From: Nocardioidaceae bacterium
GTDB taxonomy: Bacteria; Actinomycetota; Actinomycetes; Propionibacteriales; Nocardioidaceae
Direction: 5' to 3'
Length of the DNA stretch: 37,661 bases
NCBI GenBank assembly: GCA_025980475.1
Contig: JAICXL010000019.1
Span: 1 to 37,661, forward strand
The notes under the pieces are model-generated. The model was not told the origin of the DNA. It did not search any database and saw only the letters and a program-made list of their open reading frames with translations. The translations under genes and the position numbers were made by a program. Positions 1-7,148 of the stretch are shown here, piece after piece (position 1 is the stretch's first letter; each line of letters starts with the position of its first letter).

Positions 1-552
1 ACGCTGGTGCCCAACTACGTCGACGAGGACGTGGAGCTGGTGCTGCAGTCCGAGAACGGGGTCCTCGGCGTCGGGGCGTACCCGTTCGAGGGGGATGAGG
101 ACCCGGACCTGATCAACGCGGGCAAGGAGACCGTCACGCTGCGCAAGGGCGCGTCGTTCTTCGACTCCGCGACCAGCTTCGGCATGATCCGCGGCGGCAA
201 GATCGACGCGGCGATCCTCGGGGCGATGCAGGTCTCGAGGTCCGGCGACATCGCCAACTGGATGATCCCCGGCAAGATGGTCAAGGGGATGGGCGGCGCG
301 ATGGACCTGGTCCACGGCGCCAAGCGGGTGATCGTGCTGATGGAGCACGTCGCCAAGGACGGCTCCTACAAGATCGTGAACGAGTGCTCGCTGCCCTACA
401 CCGGCCGTGGGGTGGTCCAGCGCATCATCACCGACCTGTGCGTCATCGACGTCACCCCGACGTCTGACGGTGGCGGCCTGAAGCTCGTCGAGCTCGCGCC
501 CGGTGTCGCCGAGGACGAGGTCCGCCAGAAGACCGAGCCCCCGCTGGCGTGA
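1..552 (+). CDS. 3-oxoacid CoA-transferase subunit B, 5'-truncated by window edge
   Basis: The frame is open from base 1 with no start inside the window, so the gene begins upstream; 183 codons are present against about 210-220 in the family, so roughly 30 N-terminal residues are missing. The beta subunit of family I CoA-transferases moves CoA from succinyl-CoA (or a similar donor) to a 3-oxoacid. The signature SENG is at residues 17-20 of the visible part; its Glu (bases 52-54) is the expected catalytic residue that forms the glutamyl-CoA thioester. The preceding LVPNYV and the later GGAMDLV segment also fit the family. The A subunit should lie just upstream. The exact substrate (acetoacetate, 3-oxoadipate or other) cannot be read from this fragment. 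The stop TGA abuts the stop of the convergent reductase with no gap. Confidence 0.9.
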   Translation, partial: TLVPNYVDEDVELVLQSENGVLGVGAYPFEGDEDPDLINAGKETVTLRKGASFFDSATSFGMIRGGKIDAAILGAMQVSRSGDIANWMIPGKMVKGMGGAMDLVHGAKRVIVLMEHVAKDGSYKIVNECSLPYTGRGVVQRIITDLCVIDVTPTSDGGGLKLVELAPGVAEDEVRQKTEPPLA

Positions 553-1122
553 TCAGGAAGCCCGGCGCAGGGGCCGGAGCGCCGCCTCCACGCTGACCAG
601 CTCGTCGAGGACGGCCTTGGCGGCGCCCTCCATCACCTCGTTGGGCACCAGGCGCTGCTCGTCGTCGAGGAACTGGTGCACGAACGGGATCGCGACCGCC
701 TCGGGGATCGGGAACATCCGCAACGTGGTGACGACCTGCTTGGCCATCTGCACGCTGCGGGTGCCGGCCGAGACGCCGCCGTAGGAGACGAACGCGACCG
801 GCTTGTAGGCCCACTCGTGGTGCAGGTAGTCCAGCGCGTTCTTCAGGATCGCCGGCATGCCGTAGTTGTACTCCGGCGTGACGACCACGAACGCGTCCGC
901 CGCCGCCACGCGGGCACTCCACTCAATGGTGTGCTGGTGCTCGTACTGGCGCAGCCGCGGGTGGCTGGGCTCGTCGAGGAAGGGCAGGTCGATCTCGGCG
1001 AGGTCGAGGACGTCCACCTCGAACCCGCCGTGCTGGGTGGCCACCTCGGTGAACCACTCCGCGACGGGCTGGGCGACGCGGCCGGGCCGGCTGCTGGCAA
1101 TGATGACGGCAAGACGGGACAT
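553..1122 (-). CDS. NADPH-dependent FMN reductase family protein
   Basis: A 189-residue flavodoxin-fold reductase (NADPH-dependent FMN reductase / quinone reductase family). The N-terminal strand and phosphate-binding loop are seen as IIASSRPGR (about residues 7-15), and the flavin-site signature PEYNYGMPAILKNALDY lies near the middle. Expected role: two-electron reduction of flavins or quinones with NADPH in the cytoplasm. I chose the ATG at 1122 because GGAAGGAAG ends six bases before it; an in-frame ATG at 1143 would only translate that ribosome-binding region. It converges with the CoA-transferase with directly abutting stops (TGATCA). A duplicated TTCAAC element and a Crp-like palindrome lie upstream. 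Substrate is unknown. Confidence 0.88.
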   Translation of the reverse strand: MSRLAVIIASSRPGRVAQPVAEWFTEVATQHGGFEVDVLDLAEIDLPFLDEPSHPRLRQYEHQHTIEWSARVAAADAFVVVTPEYNYGMPAILKNALDYLHHEWAYKPVAFVSYGGVSAGTRSVQMAKQVVTTLRMFPIPEAVAIPFVHQFLDDEQRLVPNEVMEGAAKAVLDELVSVEAALRPLRRAS

Positions 1123-1142
1123 GGGCTTCCTTCCGATGGTCA

Positions 1143-1155
1143 TTCAACCTTCAAC
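1143..1155 (-). promoter_or_regulatory. Direct repeat TTCAAC upstream of FMN reductase, possible operator
   Basis: TTCAAC occurs twice (1143-1148 and 1150-1155), spaced seven bases start to start, 21-33 bases upstream of the reductase ATG. Read on the coding strand it is GTTGAAGGTTGAA. A tandem repeat at this position could bind a MarR- or HxlR-type repressor or contain the -10 region. No regulator gene is adjacent, so this is a tentative site. Confidence 0.25.
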
Positions 1156-1182
1156 TGCTCTCGCCGTCGGAGTGTTCCAGGC

Positions 1183-1198
1183 TGTGACCCGCCTCACC
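1183..1198. promoter_or_regulatory. Crp-like binding site upstream of FMN reductase
   Basis: TGTGACCCGCCTCACC matches the Crp/GlxR consensus TGTGA-N6-TCACA at 9 of 10 defined positions. It lies 61-76 bases upstream of the reductase start, a usual position for Crp control, and a crp gene is present at 4317-4994. It is a pattern match only. Confidence 0.4.
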
Positions 1199-1240
1199 CG
1201 CTCGTGGGCTGGCTGCCCTCGCCGCCGGCACCCGACCTCG

Positions 1241-2017
1241 TCAGAGGGTGGCGCGGACTGCTTCGTACGCCGGGTCGGCGGGGTCGATCAGCTCGAAGTG
1301 GGCGCAGCCCAGCCGCTCCAGCCGGACCCAGGGGTGGCGCTGCACGAATCGCTCACTGAGGCCGATCGGCACGTTGCCGTCCGCGGTCCCGTGCACGAGG
1401 ACGATCTCGGTGGCCGGCCGGTCGTCGAGCCGGACCATCGGGTCGGCCGGGTCGTAGTCGACGACGTCGGGCCCGCCGCCCATGAAGGCCGTCGTCGCCG
1501 CGTCGCCGAGCCCGAGCCGGGCCGCCTCGCGCAGGTCGCACACGGGCGCGAGACCGACGACCCGCTCGACGTTCAGGGCGTCGAGGCGCTCGCTGGCCGC
1601 CCAGAGCACGAGGTGGCCGCCGGCGCTGTGGCCGACCAGCGTCGTGCGGAGCGGCTCGACGTCGACCGCCCGTAGCAGGTCGGGGAGGGCGGTGAGGGCC
1701 CGTCGTACGTCCTCGGTCGTGGTCGGCCAGCCGCCGCCGTTGTCCACGCGCCGGTACTCCGGCGTGGCGACCACGAACCCGTCCTCGGCCAGCGCCCGTG
1801 CCAGCGGACGGGTGTGCGTGCGGTCCCACGCCGCCTTCCAGAACCCCCCATGGACCAGCACCACCAGTTCACTTCCGGGTTCTGGCCCGTCGAGTTCCGG
1901 GTTCTGGCCCGTCGAGCTCCGCCTTGTGGCCCTGAGGTACGGCGCCGGGAGGTGCACGTCGACGACCGCGTCGTCGTGGCCGGCGTAGCGCAGCACCGCG
2001 TCCGGCAGCAGGTCCAT
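1241..2017 (-). CDS. Alpha/beta hydrolase
   Basis: 258 residues with an alpha/beta-hydrolase layout: HGGFW oxyanion-hole motif (residues 56-60), nucleophile elbow GHSAGG (129-134, Ser131), a plausible acid in the VHGTADGNVP segment and a late His in CAHFELIDP. The HGG plus GxSxG combination resembles esterase/acylaminoacyl-peptidase-like or kynurenine-formamidase-like hydrolases; substrate unknown. The ATG at 2017 is preferred because the conserved fold starts soon after it and a TACCGT -10-like hexamer ends seven bases before it, with no Shine-Dalgarno (probable leaderless mRNA). The reading frame crosses a perfect 22-bp tandem duplication (1873-1916), whose two copies are read in different frames as residues of the STGQNPE and LDGPEPG segments, just before the first core strand. 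This insertion is not expected in homologues. Confidence 0.8.
   Translation of the reverse strand: MDLLPDAVLRYAGHDDAVVDVHLPAPYLRATRRSSTGQNPELDGPEPGSELVVLVHGGFWKAAWDRTHTRPLARALAEDGFVVATPEYRRVDNGGGWPTTTEDVRRALTALPDLLRAVDVEPLRTTLVGHSAGGHLVLWAASERLDALNVERVVGLAPVCDLREAARLGLGDAATTAFMGGGPDVVDYDPADPMVRLDDRPATEIVLVHGTADGNVPIGLSERFVQRHPWVRLERLGCAHFELIDPADPAYEAVRATL
1873..1916. repeat. Perfect 22-bp tandem duplication inside a hydrolase gene
   Basis: Bases 1873-1894 and 1895-1916 are identical 22-mers beginning TTCCGGGTTCTG and ending GTCGAG. Because 22 is not a multiple of three, gain or loss of one copy shifts the hydrolase frame. In the present two-copy form both flanks read as sensible hydrolase sequence in one frame. 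Confidence 0.95.
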
Positions 2018-2024
2018 GAGGGGC

Positions 2025-2030
2025 ACGGTA
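2025..2030 (-). promoter_or_regulatory. -10-like hexamer of probable leaderless promoter (hydrolase)
   Basis: TACCGT on the minus strand, seven bases before the hydrolase ATG at 2017. It fits TANNNT at the distance expected when transcription starts at the start codon. No Shine-Dalgarno is visible. Confidence 0.45.
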
Positions 2031-2049
2031 GTCGCCGGATCCCCGGGAC

Positions 2050-2055
2050 TAGGGT
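2050..2055 (+). promoter_or_regulatory. -10-like hexamer of probable leaderless promoter (DUF4177-RidA operon)
   Basis: TAGGGT ends seven bases before the ATG at 2063. It is divergent from the hydrolase promoter, so both promoters sit inside the 45-base intergenic gap. Confidence 0.5.
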
Positions 2056-2062
2056 GAGGCAC

Positions 2063-2221
2063 ATGACCAAGTGGGAGTACCTGACCGCGCCCGTGCTGGT
2101 GCACTCGACCAAGCAGATCCTCGACAACTTCGGCTCCGACGGCTGGGAGCTCGTGCAGATGGTGCCGGGGATGAACCCGGAGAACCTGGTCGCCTACTTC
2201 AAGCGCCCGGTCGAGTCATGA
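2063..2221 (+). CDS. DUF4177-like small protein
   Basis: A 52-residue protein beginning MTKWEYLTAPVL with a central GSDGWELVQMVPG segment. The KWEY start and the DGWELV core are typical of the short DUF4177-type domain, predicted as a small alpha/beta fold; function unknown. It starts at an ATG seven bases after TAGGGT and its stop overlaps the next start as ATGA, so it leads a translationally coupled operon with RidA-like, NUDIX and metallo-beta-lactamase genes. From memory M. tuberculosis has a similar tiny gene (Rv3678A) beside its RidA-like Rv3678c, which supports this being a real gene and not a spurious frame. No membrane segment or signal is visible. Confidence 0.8.
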   Translation: MTKWEYLTAPVLVHSTKQILDNFGSDGWELVQMVPGMNPENLVAYFKRPVES

Positions 2222-2676
2222 GCACGCCGGAGGAGAAGCTCGCGGAGATGGGGCTCGCCGTCCCTGACGTCGCCAAACCGGTCGCGGCGTACGTGCCGGC
2301 CGTCCGGACCGGCAGCTACGTCTACACCTCCGGCCAGCTGCCGATGCGCGACGGCCAGCTGATGCGGACCGGGAAGGTCGGGGGCGAGGTGAGCCAGGAG
2401 GACGCCGCGGAGTGTGCCCGCCAGTGCGGGCTCAACGCGCTCGCCGCGGTCCGGGCGGAGATCGGCGAGCTCTCCGCGGTGAAGCGGGTCGTCAAGGTGG
2501 TGGCGTTCGTGGCCTCCACCCCGGACTTCACCGCCCAGCCGCAGGTGGCGAACGGGGTCTCCGAGATGCTCGGCGAGATCTTCGGCGACGCCGGTCGGCA
2601 CGCGCGCTCGGCGGTCGGTGTGCCGGTGCTGCCCCTGGACGCGCCGGTCGAGGTGGAGCTGGTGGTCGAGGTCTGA
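2218..2676 (+). CDS. RidA/YjgF-family protein
   Basis: 152 residues, the longer RidA subtype found in actinobacteria. Visible family marks are YVYTSGQLP, an internal QCGLNALAAVRAE helix and the C-terminal GRHARSAVGVPVLPLDAP segment, whose Arg in ARSAVG aligns with the substrate-binding Arg of RidA enamine/imine deaminases. RidA hydrolyses reactive 2-aminoacrylate; distant subtypes may use other imines, so activity is inference. It starts with the ATG of an ATGA overlap with the DUF4177-like gene and its stop shares one base with the next ATG (TGATG). Trimeric cytoplasmic enzyme expected. Confidence 0.88.
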   Translation: MSTPEEKLAEMGLAVPDVAKPVAAYVPAVRTGSYVYTSGQLPMRDGQLMRTGKVGGEVSQEDAAECARQCGLNALAAVRAEIGELSAVKRVVKVVAFVASTPDFTAQPQVANGVSEMLGEIFGDAGRHARSAVGVPVLPLDAPVEVELVVEV

Positions 2677-3533
2677 TGCCCCGCGTGGTGCTGCCGGAGA
2701 GGCTCGTCGAGCAGGCCCGGGAGTTCGCGGCCGGCGACCGCGAGCCGGCCGAGCCTCGCAACGCCGCCACCGTGCTCCTGCTGCGCAACGCGTCGAAGGG
2801 GCTCTCGGTCTACCTGCTGCGCCGGCAGACCACGATGGCCTTCGCCGGCGGGATGGTGGTCTTCCCCGGTGGCGGGGTCGACCCCCGCGACTTCGACGCG
2901 TCGGTGGCGTGGGCGGGCCCGTCGCTCGCAGAGTGGGCCTCCCGGCTCAGCGTCGACGAGGCCAACGCCCGGGCGCTGGTCTGCGCGGCCGTCCGGGAGA
3001 CCTTCGAGGAGTCCGGAGTTCTGCTGGCCGGGTCCTCGGCGACGGACGTCGTCGCCGACACGACCGGCGATGACTGGGAGGCCGACCGGCTGGCGCTCGA
3101 GACCAGGCAGCTGGCGTTCACCGAGTTCCTCTCCCGACGCGGCCTCGTCCTCCGCACCGACCTGCTCGGCGTGTGGTCGGCCTGGCTGACCCCGGTCTTC
3201 GAGCCGCGCCGCTACCGCACCTGGTTCTTCCTCGCGGAGCTCCCCGAGGGGCAGCGCACGCGCGACGTGTCCACCGAGTCCGACGCGGTGGCGTGGTCGC
3301 CGGTGATGGGCGCGGTCGAGGCCTCGGAGCGCGGCGAGATCGGGATGATGCCGCCGACCTACCTGACCTGTCTGGAGGTCGGCCAGTACCACACCACCGG
3401 CGAGGTGCTAGCCGCGGCTGCGGCCGGCCGATCGACCGAGGTGTTCATGCCCGAGCCGGTGGTGGAGGACGGCGAGATGACGCTGTCCTTCCCCGAGCGG
3501 CTGCGTCGGCTGGTCGACGGCCGGGACTGGTGA
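2676..3533 (+). CDS. NUDIX hydrolase (NUDT19-like, long insert in Nudix box)
   Basis: 285 residues. The Nudix box is split: FPGGGVDP is at residues 63-70 while the catalytic helix RETFEESG is at 107-114, giving an insertion of about 30 residues between the glycine loop and the REUxEE helix. That layout is typical of NUDT19-like proteins, some of which cleave CoA derivatives. The metal-binding Glu residues of REtfEEsG are intact, so a pyrophosphohydrolase activity is likely; substrate unknown. It is translationally coupled on both sides: TGATG with the RidA-like gene and GTGA with the metallo-beta-lactamase gene. A second, unrelated CoA-type NUDIX gene lies at 6435-7148. Confidence 0.87.
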   Translation: MPRVVLPERLVEQAREFAAGDREPAEPRNAATVLLLRNASKGLSVYLLRRQTTMAFAGGMVVFPGGGVDPRDFDASVAWAGPSLAEWASRLSVDEANARALVCAAVRETFEESGVLLAGSSATDVVADTTGDDWEADRLALETRQLAFTEFLSRRGLVLRTDLLGVWSAWLTPVFEPRRYRTWFFLAELPEGQRTRDVSTESDAVAWSPVMGAVEASERGEIGMMPPTYLTCLEVGQYHTTGEVLAAAAAGRSTEVFMPEPVVEDGEMTLSFPERLRRLVDGRDW

Positions 3534-4354
3534 GCTGGGTCGGCGGCTCGTTCGGCGAACGGGCGCGGTGCGTGCTCGCGCCGAACGCCAACCCGATGAC
3601 GCTCGACGGCACCAACACCTGGGTGCTGCGCGAGCCGGAGGCCCGCAGAGCGGTGGTGGTCGATCCCGGGCCGCCCGATCCGGATCACCTGTCGGCGATA
3701 ACCGAGGCGGCGGGCGAGGTCGCCGTCGTACTGCTCACCCACCATCACCTCGACCACTCAGAGGCCGCCAAGGCGTTCGCGGCATCGGTCGGCTGCGGCG
3801 TCCGGGCGCTGGACCCGGAGCAGCGGCTCGGAGGCGAGGGCCTTGCGGACGGCGACGTGGTCTCGGTCGACGGCCTGGAGATCCGCGTGGTCGGCACCCC
3901 CGGGCACACCGCCGACTCGCTGTCCTTCCTGCTGCCGGCCGAAGGAGCGGTGCTGACCGGCGACACGGTGCTCGGAAGGGGTACGACGGTCGTCGCCCAC
4001 CCGGACGGGCAGCTGGGCGCCTACCTCGACTCGCTGAGCCGGCTGCACGCGCTGGCCGCCGACCGGGAGGCCTCGACGATCTGGCCCGGTCACGGCCCGG
4101 TGATCGGCGACGCCCTGGCTGTCCTGGACCACTACCTCTCCCACCGCCGGGAGCGGTTGCAGCAGGTGGGCGACGCGCTGTCGACCCTCCGCGCAGCCCC
4201 CGAAGGAGTGGCGCCCGGCGAGCTGCCCCGCCGGGTGGTGGAGATAGTCTATGCAGACGTCGACCCGGTCCTCTGGGGTGCTGCGGAACTGAGCGTGCGT
4301 GCCCAGCTGGACTACCTCAGCGGGCGCGACGCTTCATCCGCTCGACGTCCATGA
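3530..4354 (+). CDS. Metallo-beta-lactamase-fold hydrolase (LACTB2-like)
   Basis: 274 residues from a GTG overlapping the NUDIX stop as GTGA. Zinc ligands of the fold are all visible: HHHLDH at 71-76 after a T, GHT at 125-127, the GDT Asp near 145 and PGHG at 186-189. A C-terminal winged-helix-like extension follows (DHYLSHRRERLQQV onward), as in LACTB2-type proteins, which include RNA endonucleases and glyoxalase-II-like enzymes. Position after RidA and before crp corresponds, from memory, to Rv3677c. The last 38 bases overlap the 3' end of crp on the opposite strand. Physiological substrate unknown. Confidence 0.88.
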   Translation: MSWVGGSFGERARCVLAPNANPMTLDGTNTWVLREPEARRAVVVDPGPPDPDHLSAITEAAGEVAVVLLTHHHLDHSEAAKAFAASVGCGVRALDPEQRLGGEGLADGDVVSVDGLEIRVVGTPGHTADSLSFLLPAEGAVLTGDTVLGRGTTVVAHPDGQLGAYLDSLSRLHALAADREASTIWPGHGPVIGDALAVLDHYLSHRRERLQQVGDALSTLRAAPEGVAPGELPRRVVEIVYADVDPVLWGAAELSVRAQLDYLSGRDASSARRP

Positions 4355-4994
4355 TCACGACCGAACGCGGCTCCAGGCGCAGCCAGCCGCGGGAGGCGAA
4401 GTCGGCCAGCGCCTTGTTGACGGTCTCGCGGGAGGCGCCGACGAGCTGGGCGAGCTCCTCCTGGGTGAGGTCGTGGTGGACGTGCACGCCGTCGTCGGCG
4501 GTGCGGCCGAACCGGTCGGCGAGGTCCAGCAACGCCTTGGCGACCCGGCCCGGCACGTCTGAGAAGACCAGGTCGGCGACAACGTCGTTGGACCGGCGCA
4601 GCCGGCCGGCGAGCTGGGAGAGCAGCCCGAGTGCGACGGCGGGCCGGCCGTCGAGCCAGCGCATCATGTCGTCGTGCGACAACGACAGGTAGCTGGTCTC
4701 GGTGATGGCGGTCACCGTCGCGGACCGCGGGCCGGGGTCGAAGAGCGACAGCTCGCCGAACATCTGCCCGGGGCCCATGATCGCCAGCAGGTTCTCGCGG
4801 CCGTCGGAGGAGGTTCGGCCGAGCTTGATCTTGCCGTCAGTGACGATGTAGAGCCGGTCGCCGGCGTCACCCTCGTGGAACAACACCTCGCCGCGACGCA
4901 GGCGCCCCTCGCCCATCGACGAACGCAGCGCGACAGCCGCTTCGTCGTCGAGCGCACCGAACAGCGGTGCTTGCCGAAGTACGTCGTTCTCCAC
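4317..4994 (-). CDS. crp: Crp/Fnr-family cAMP receptor transcription factor
   Basis: 225 residues, standard for actinobacterial Crp (Rv3676/GlxR type). The N-terminal cyclic-nucleotide-binding domain has the phosphate-binding cassette GELSLFDPGPRSATVTA at 80-96, including Glu81, Arg90 and Ser91, so cAMP binding is expected. A long dimerisation helix (about 108-140) leads to a winged helix-turn-helix, with the recognition helix GASRETVNKALADF about 187-200. The start is a GTG at 4994 with AAAGG seven bases upstream. The leader holds a GC hairpin and a Crp-like site, suggesting autoregulation. It is convergent with the metallo-beta-lactamase gene (38-base overlap) and divergent from nth. Likely a global regulator of carbon use. 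Confidence 0.95.
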   Translation of the reverse strand: MENDVLRQAPLFGALDDEAAVALRSSMGEGRLRRGEVLFHEGDAGDRLYIVTDGKIKLGRTSSDGRENLLAIMGPGQMFGELSLFDPGPRSATVTAITETSYLSLSHDDMMRWLDGRPAVALGLLSQLAGRLRRSNDVVADLVFSDVPGRVAKALLDLADRFGRTADDGVHVHHDLTQEELAQLVGASRETVNKALADFASRGWLRLEPRSVVIMDVERMKRRAR

Positions 4995-5023
4995 AGGTCA
5001 ACCTTTCCGGACGGCAGCGGACA

Positions 5024-5041
5024 GCCCGCACTGTCGCGGGC
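5024..5041 (-). other. GC hairpin in crp upstream region
   Basis: GCCCGC (5024-5029) and GCGGGC (5036-5041) pair perfectly over six bases around the loop ACTGTC, 30-47 bases upstream of the crp GTG. It could form in the crp 5' UTR if transcription starts upstream of it. Confidence 0.45.
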
Positions 5042-5056
5042 CAGTGTCGCATGCCC

Positions 5057-5080
5057 AGTGTTTCAGGTCACAGTGTGACC
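5057..5080. promoter_or_regulatory. Crp-like site and palindrome between crp and nth
   Basis: AGTGTTTCAGGTCACA (5057-5072) matches TGTGA-N6-TCACA at 8 of 10 positions. It overlaps a perfect palindrome, GGTCACA-G-TGTGACC (5066-5080), in which the same half-sites occur in the opposite order. CAGTGT recurs at 5042, 5056 and 5072. The site is 63-86 bases upstream of crp and about 60 bases before the nth promoter, so it could serve crp autoregulation. Confidence 0.45.
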
Positions 5081-5138
5081 CATCGGGTGGGGCCGGGCCA
5101 CGGACGAGGCTGCTCGTGACCGGTCCTTCCCCACCCCG

Positions 5139-5144
5139 TACCCT
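5139..5144 (+). promoter_or_regulatory. -10-like hexamer of probable leaderless promoter (nth operon)
   Basis: TACCCT ends six bases before the nth GTG at 5151; no Shine-Dalgarno lies between. Confidence 0.5.
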
Positions 5145-5150
5145 TGCCGC

Positions 5151-5843
5151 GTGCCCGACACGACCCTGGTTCGTCGCGCCCGCAAGGTAGACCGCGTGCT
5201 CGCCGAGACGTGGCCGGATGCCCGCTGCGAGCTCGACTTCGCCGACCCGTTCCAGCTGCTGGTGGTCACCGTGCTCAGCGCCCAGACCACTGACCGTCGG
5301 GTCAATGCGGTAAGCCCCACCCTCTTCGCCGCCTACGCCGACGCCAAGGCGATGGCAGCCGCCCCCCGTGAGGACCTCGAGCAGATCGTCGGCCCGCTGG
5401 GCTTCTTCCGCGCCAAGACCGAGTCGCTCCTGAAGTTGAGTGCTGCCCTGGTGGAGAAGTACGACGGCGAGGTGCCGGCTCGGCTCGCCGACCTGGTGAC
5501 GTTGCCGGGCGTGGGCAGGAAGACCGCCAATGTCGTGCTGGGCAACGCGTTCGGCATCCCCGGCATCACCGTGGACACCCACGTCGGCCGGCTGGCCCGG
5601 CGTCTCGGCTGGACCGTGGAGACCGACCCGGTGAAGGCCGAGCACGCGATCGGGGAGCTCTTCCCCCGCACGGACTGGACGATGCTGAGCCACCGCCTGA
5701 TCTGGCACGGCCGCCGGGTCTGCCACGCGAAGAAGCCCGCGTGCGGCGCCTGCACGGTGGCCCGCTGGTGCCCGTCCTACGGCACCGGCCCGACCGATCC
5801 CGCAGCGGCCGCGAAGCTGGTGAAGACCCAGGGCCCGGCATGA
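5151..5843 (+). CDS. nth: Endonuclease III (DNA glycosylase/AP lyase)
   Basis: 230 residues. Base-excision-repair enzyme removing oxidised pyrimidines and cutting abasic sites. The helix-hairpin-helix LPGVGRKTA is at 118-126 with the catalytic Lys124; the catalytic Asp142 is in VDTHVGR. The C-terminal 4Fe-4S loop has Cys191, 198, 201 and 207 with the canonical C-x6-C-x2-C-x5-C spacing. The GTG start is chosen because TACCCT sits six bases upstream and the known N-terminal helix begins directly after. The stop overlaps the TlpA-like gene as ATGA. The order nth / thioredoxin / CoA-NUDIX / marP is the same as Rv3674c-Rv3671c from memory. Confidence 0.96.
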   Translation: MPDTTLVRRARKVDRVLAETWPDARCELDFADPFQLLVVTVLSAQTTDRRVNAVSPTLFAAYADAKAMAAAPREDLEQIVGPLGFFRAKTESLLKLSAALVEKYDGEVPARLADLVTLPGVGRKTANVVLGNAFGIPGITVDTHVGRLARRLGWTVETDPVKAEHAIGELFPRTDWTMLSHRLIWHGRRVCHAKKPACGACTVARWCPSYGTGPTDPAAAAKLVKTQGPA

Positions 5844-6430
5844 AGGTGCTGGTGCTCCTGCTCGGAGCCGTCCTCGGTGTGCTCGCCGTTGCCGGTTGTG
5901 GCGCGGCGGCACCGGTGCGCCACGGGTCCGGTGTCCAGGTCGACACCGTCGAGCTGCGCGCGATCAAGCACGACGCCGGCATCGCCACCTGCCGACCCGG
6001 GACCGGTGCCGAGGTGGCCGGCGGACTGCCGCCCATCACCTTGCCGTGCCTCGGCGGCGGCCCCGACGTGGACCTGGCCAGGCTCCGCGGTCCACTGGTC
6101 ATCAACCTTTGGGCTCAGTGGTGCGGGCCATGCCGCGCCGAGCTCCCGCGCTACCAGGCCTTCGCCCGGAAGTACGCTGGCAAGGTGGGCGTCCTCGGCA
6201 TCGACTACCAGGACACCCAGCCGCAGTGGGCCCTGCAGCTCGCGCAGAGGTCTGGCGTCACCTACCCGCTCCTCGCCGACCCCGACGGCAAGCTGAGAGT
6301 GCGGGGACTGCCCAAGATCCTGATGGTGGACTCGCGCGGCAAGGTGGTCTACGACGAGTACGGCGAGATCTCCTCGGTCGGCCAGCTCGAGCGGCTCGTC
6401 GCCCGCCACCTCGGTGTGGCAGCGGGCTGA
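5840..6430 (+). CDS. TlpA-type thioredoxin-fold lipoprotein
   Basis: 196 residues with a type II signal peptide: MKVLVLLL start, hydrophobic core, lipobox AVAGC with lipidated Cys20. The mature part carries a TlpA/ResA-like thioredoxin fold with the active site WCGPC at 94-98 in the [11 protein letters not shown] segment. Two further cysteines (51 and 70) could form a second disulfide. Likely an extracytoplasmic thiol:disulfide oxidoreductase anchored to the membrane, acting in cytochrome c maturation or envelope disulfide reduction. Its neighbour MarP has a conserved Cys pair, a possible substrate (inference). Coupled to nth by ATGA; four bases separate it from the next gene. Confidence 0.9.
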   Translation: MKVLVLLLGAVLGVLAVAGCGAAAPVRHGSGVQVDTVELRAIKHDAGIATCRPGTGAEVAGGLPPITLPCLGGGPDVDLARLRGPLVINLWAQWCGPCRAELPRYQAFARKYAGKVGVLGIDYQDTQPQWALQLAQRSGVTYPLLADPDGKLRVRGLPKILMVDSRGKVVYDEYGEISSVGQLERLVARHLGVAAG

Positions 6431-6434
6431 CCGG

Positions 6435-7148
6435 ATGCCGGAGGACGTGAGCGGACCCGCCGACCTGCCGGGCTGGTTGCTCCCCATCCGCGACGGGGCC
6501 CGCTCGGTGACCGGGGAGCAGCTGAGCCGCTTCCTGCCGCCGCCCGGCGGAGACGCGCGTCGCGGCGCGGTGCTGATGCTGTTCGGCGAGGGCCCGGCCG
6601 GGCCCGACGTCCTGCTCACCGAGCGGGCCCACGACCTGCGCAGCCACCCGGGCCAGCTGTCCTTCCCCGGAGGCGCGGTGGATCCGTCGGACGCCGACCC
6701 CGTCGCTGCCGCGCTGCGCGAGGCGGAGGAGGAGACCGGGCTGGACCCTGCCGGGGTGGAGGTCTTGGCCACCCTCCCGCAGCTGTGGCTGCCGCCGAGC
6801 AACTTCGCCGTGACGCCGGTACTCGCCTGGTGGCGGGAGGAGTCGCCGGTCGCCGTCGTCGACCCTCGCGAGGTGCACACGATCTTGCGGGTGCCCCTCG
6901 AGGAGCTGCTCGACCCCACCAATCGGGTGACCGTCGTGCACCCGAGCCGGTCCTACTCCAGCCCGGGCTTCCTCGTCGGCCCGGAGCACGACCTGGTCCT
7001 GTGGGGCTTCACGGCCGGCCTGCTCAACCAGCTCTTCGACCACGTGGGGCTCAACCGTCCCTGGGACCCGGCCCGGCGCGTCGAGGTGCCCGGGCACATG
7101 CTTGCCGACACCGAGCTGGATCGCATCCGGCGCGAGGTCGAGCAGTGA
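6435..7148 (+). CDS. CoA-pyrophosphatase-type NUDIX hydrolase
   Basis: 237 residues. The CoA-specific signature preceding the Nudix box is clear: LLTERAHDLRSHPGQL at 60-75 followed by SFPGG at 76-80, then the Nudix helix ALREAEEETG at 93-102. These are the two motifs used to recognise YeaB/NUDT7-type CoA diphosphatases, which cut CoA to 3',5'-ADP and 4'-phosphopantetheine. Start taken at the ATG four bases after the TlpA stop; no strong Shine-Dalgarno is seen, so translational coupling is likely. The stop overlaps marP as GTGA. From memory the same pair is Rv3672c-Rv3671c. Confidence 0.92.
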   Translation: MPEDVSGPADLPGWLLPIRDGARSVTGEQLSRFLPPPGGDARRGAVLMLFGEGPAGPDVLLTERAHDLRSHPGQLSFPGGAVDPSDADPVAAALREAEEETGLDPAGVEVLATLPQLWLPPSNFAVTPVLAWWREESPVAVVDPREVHTILRVPLEELLDPTNRVTVVHPSRSYSSPGFLVGPEHDLVLWGFTAGLLNQLFDHVGLNRPWDPARRVEVPGHMLADTELDRIRREVEQ

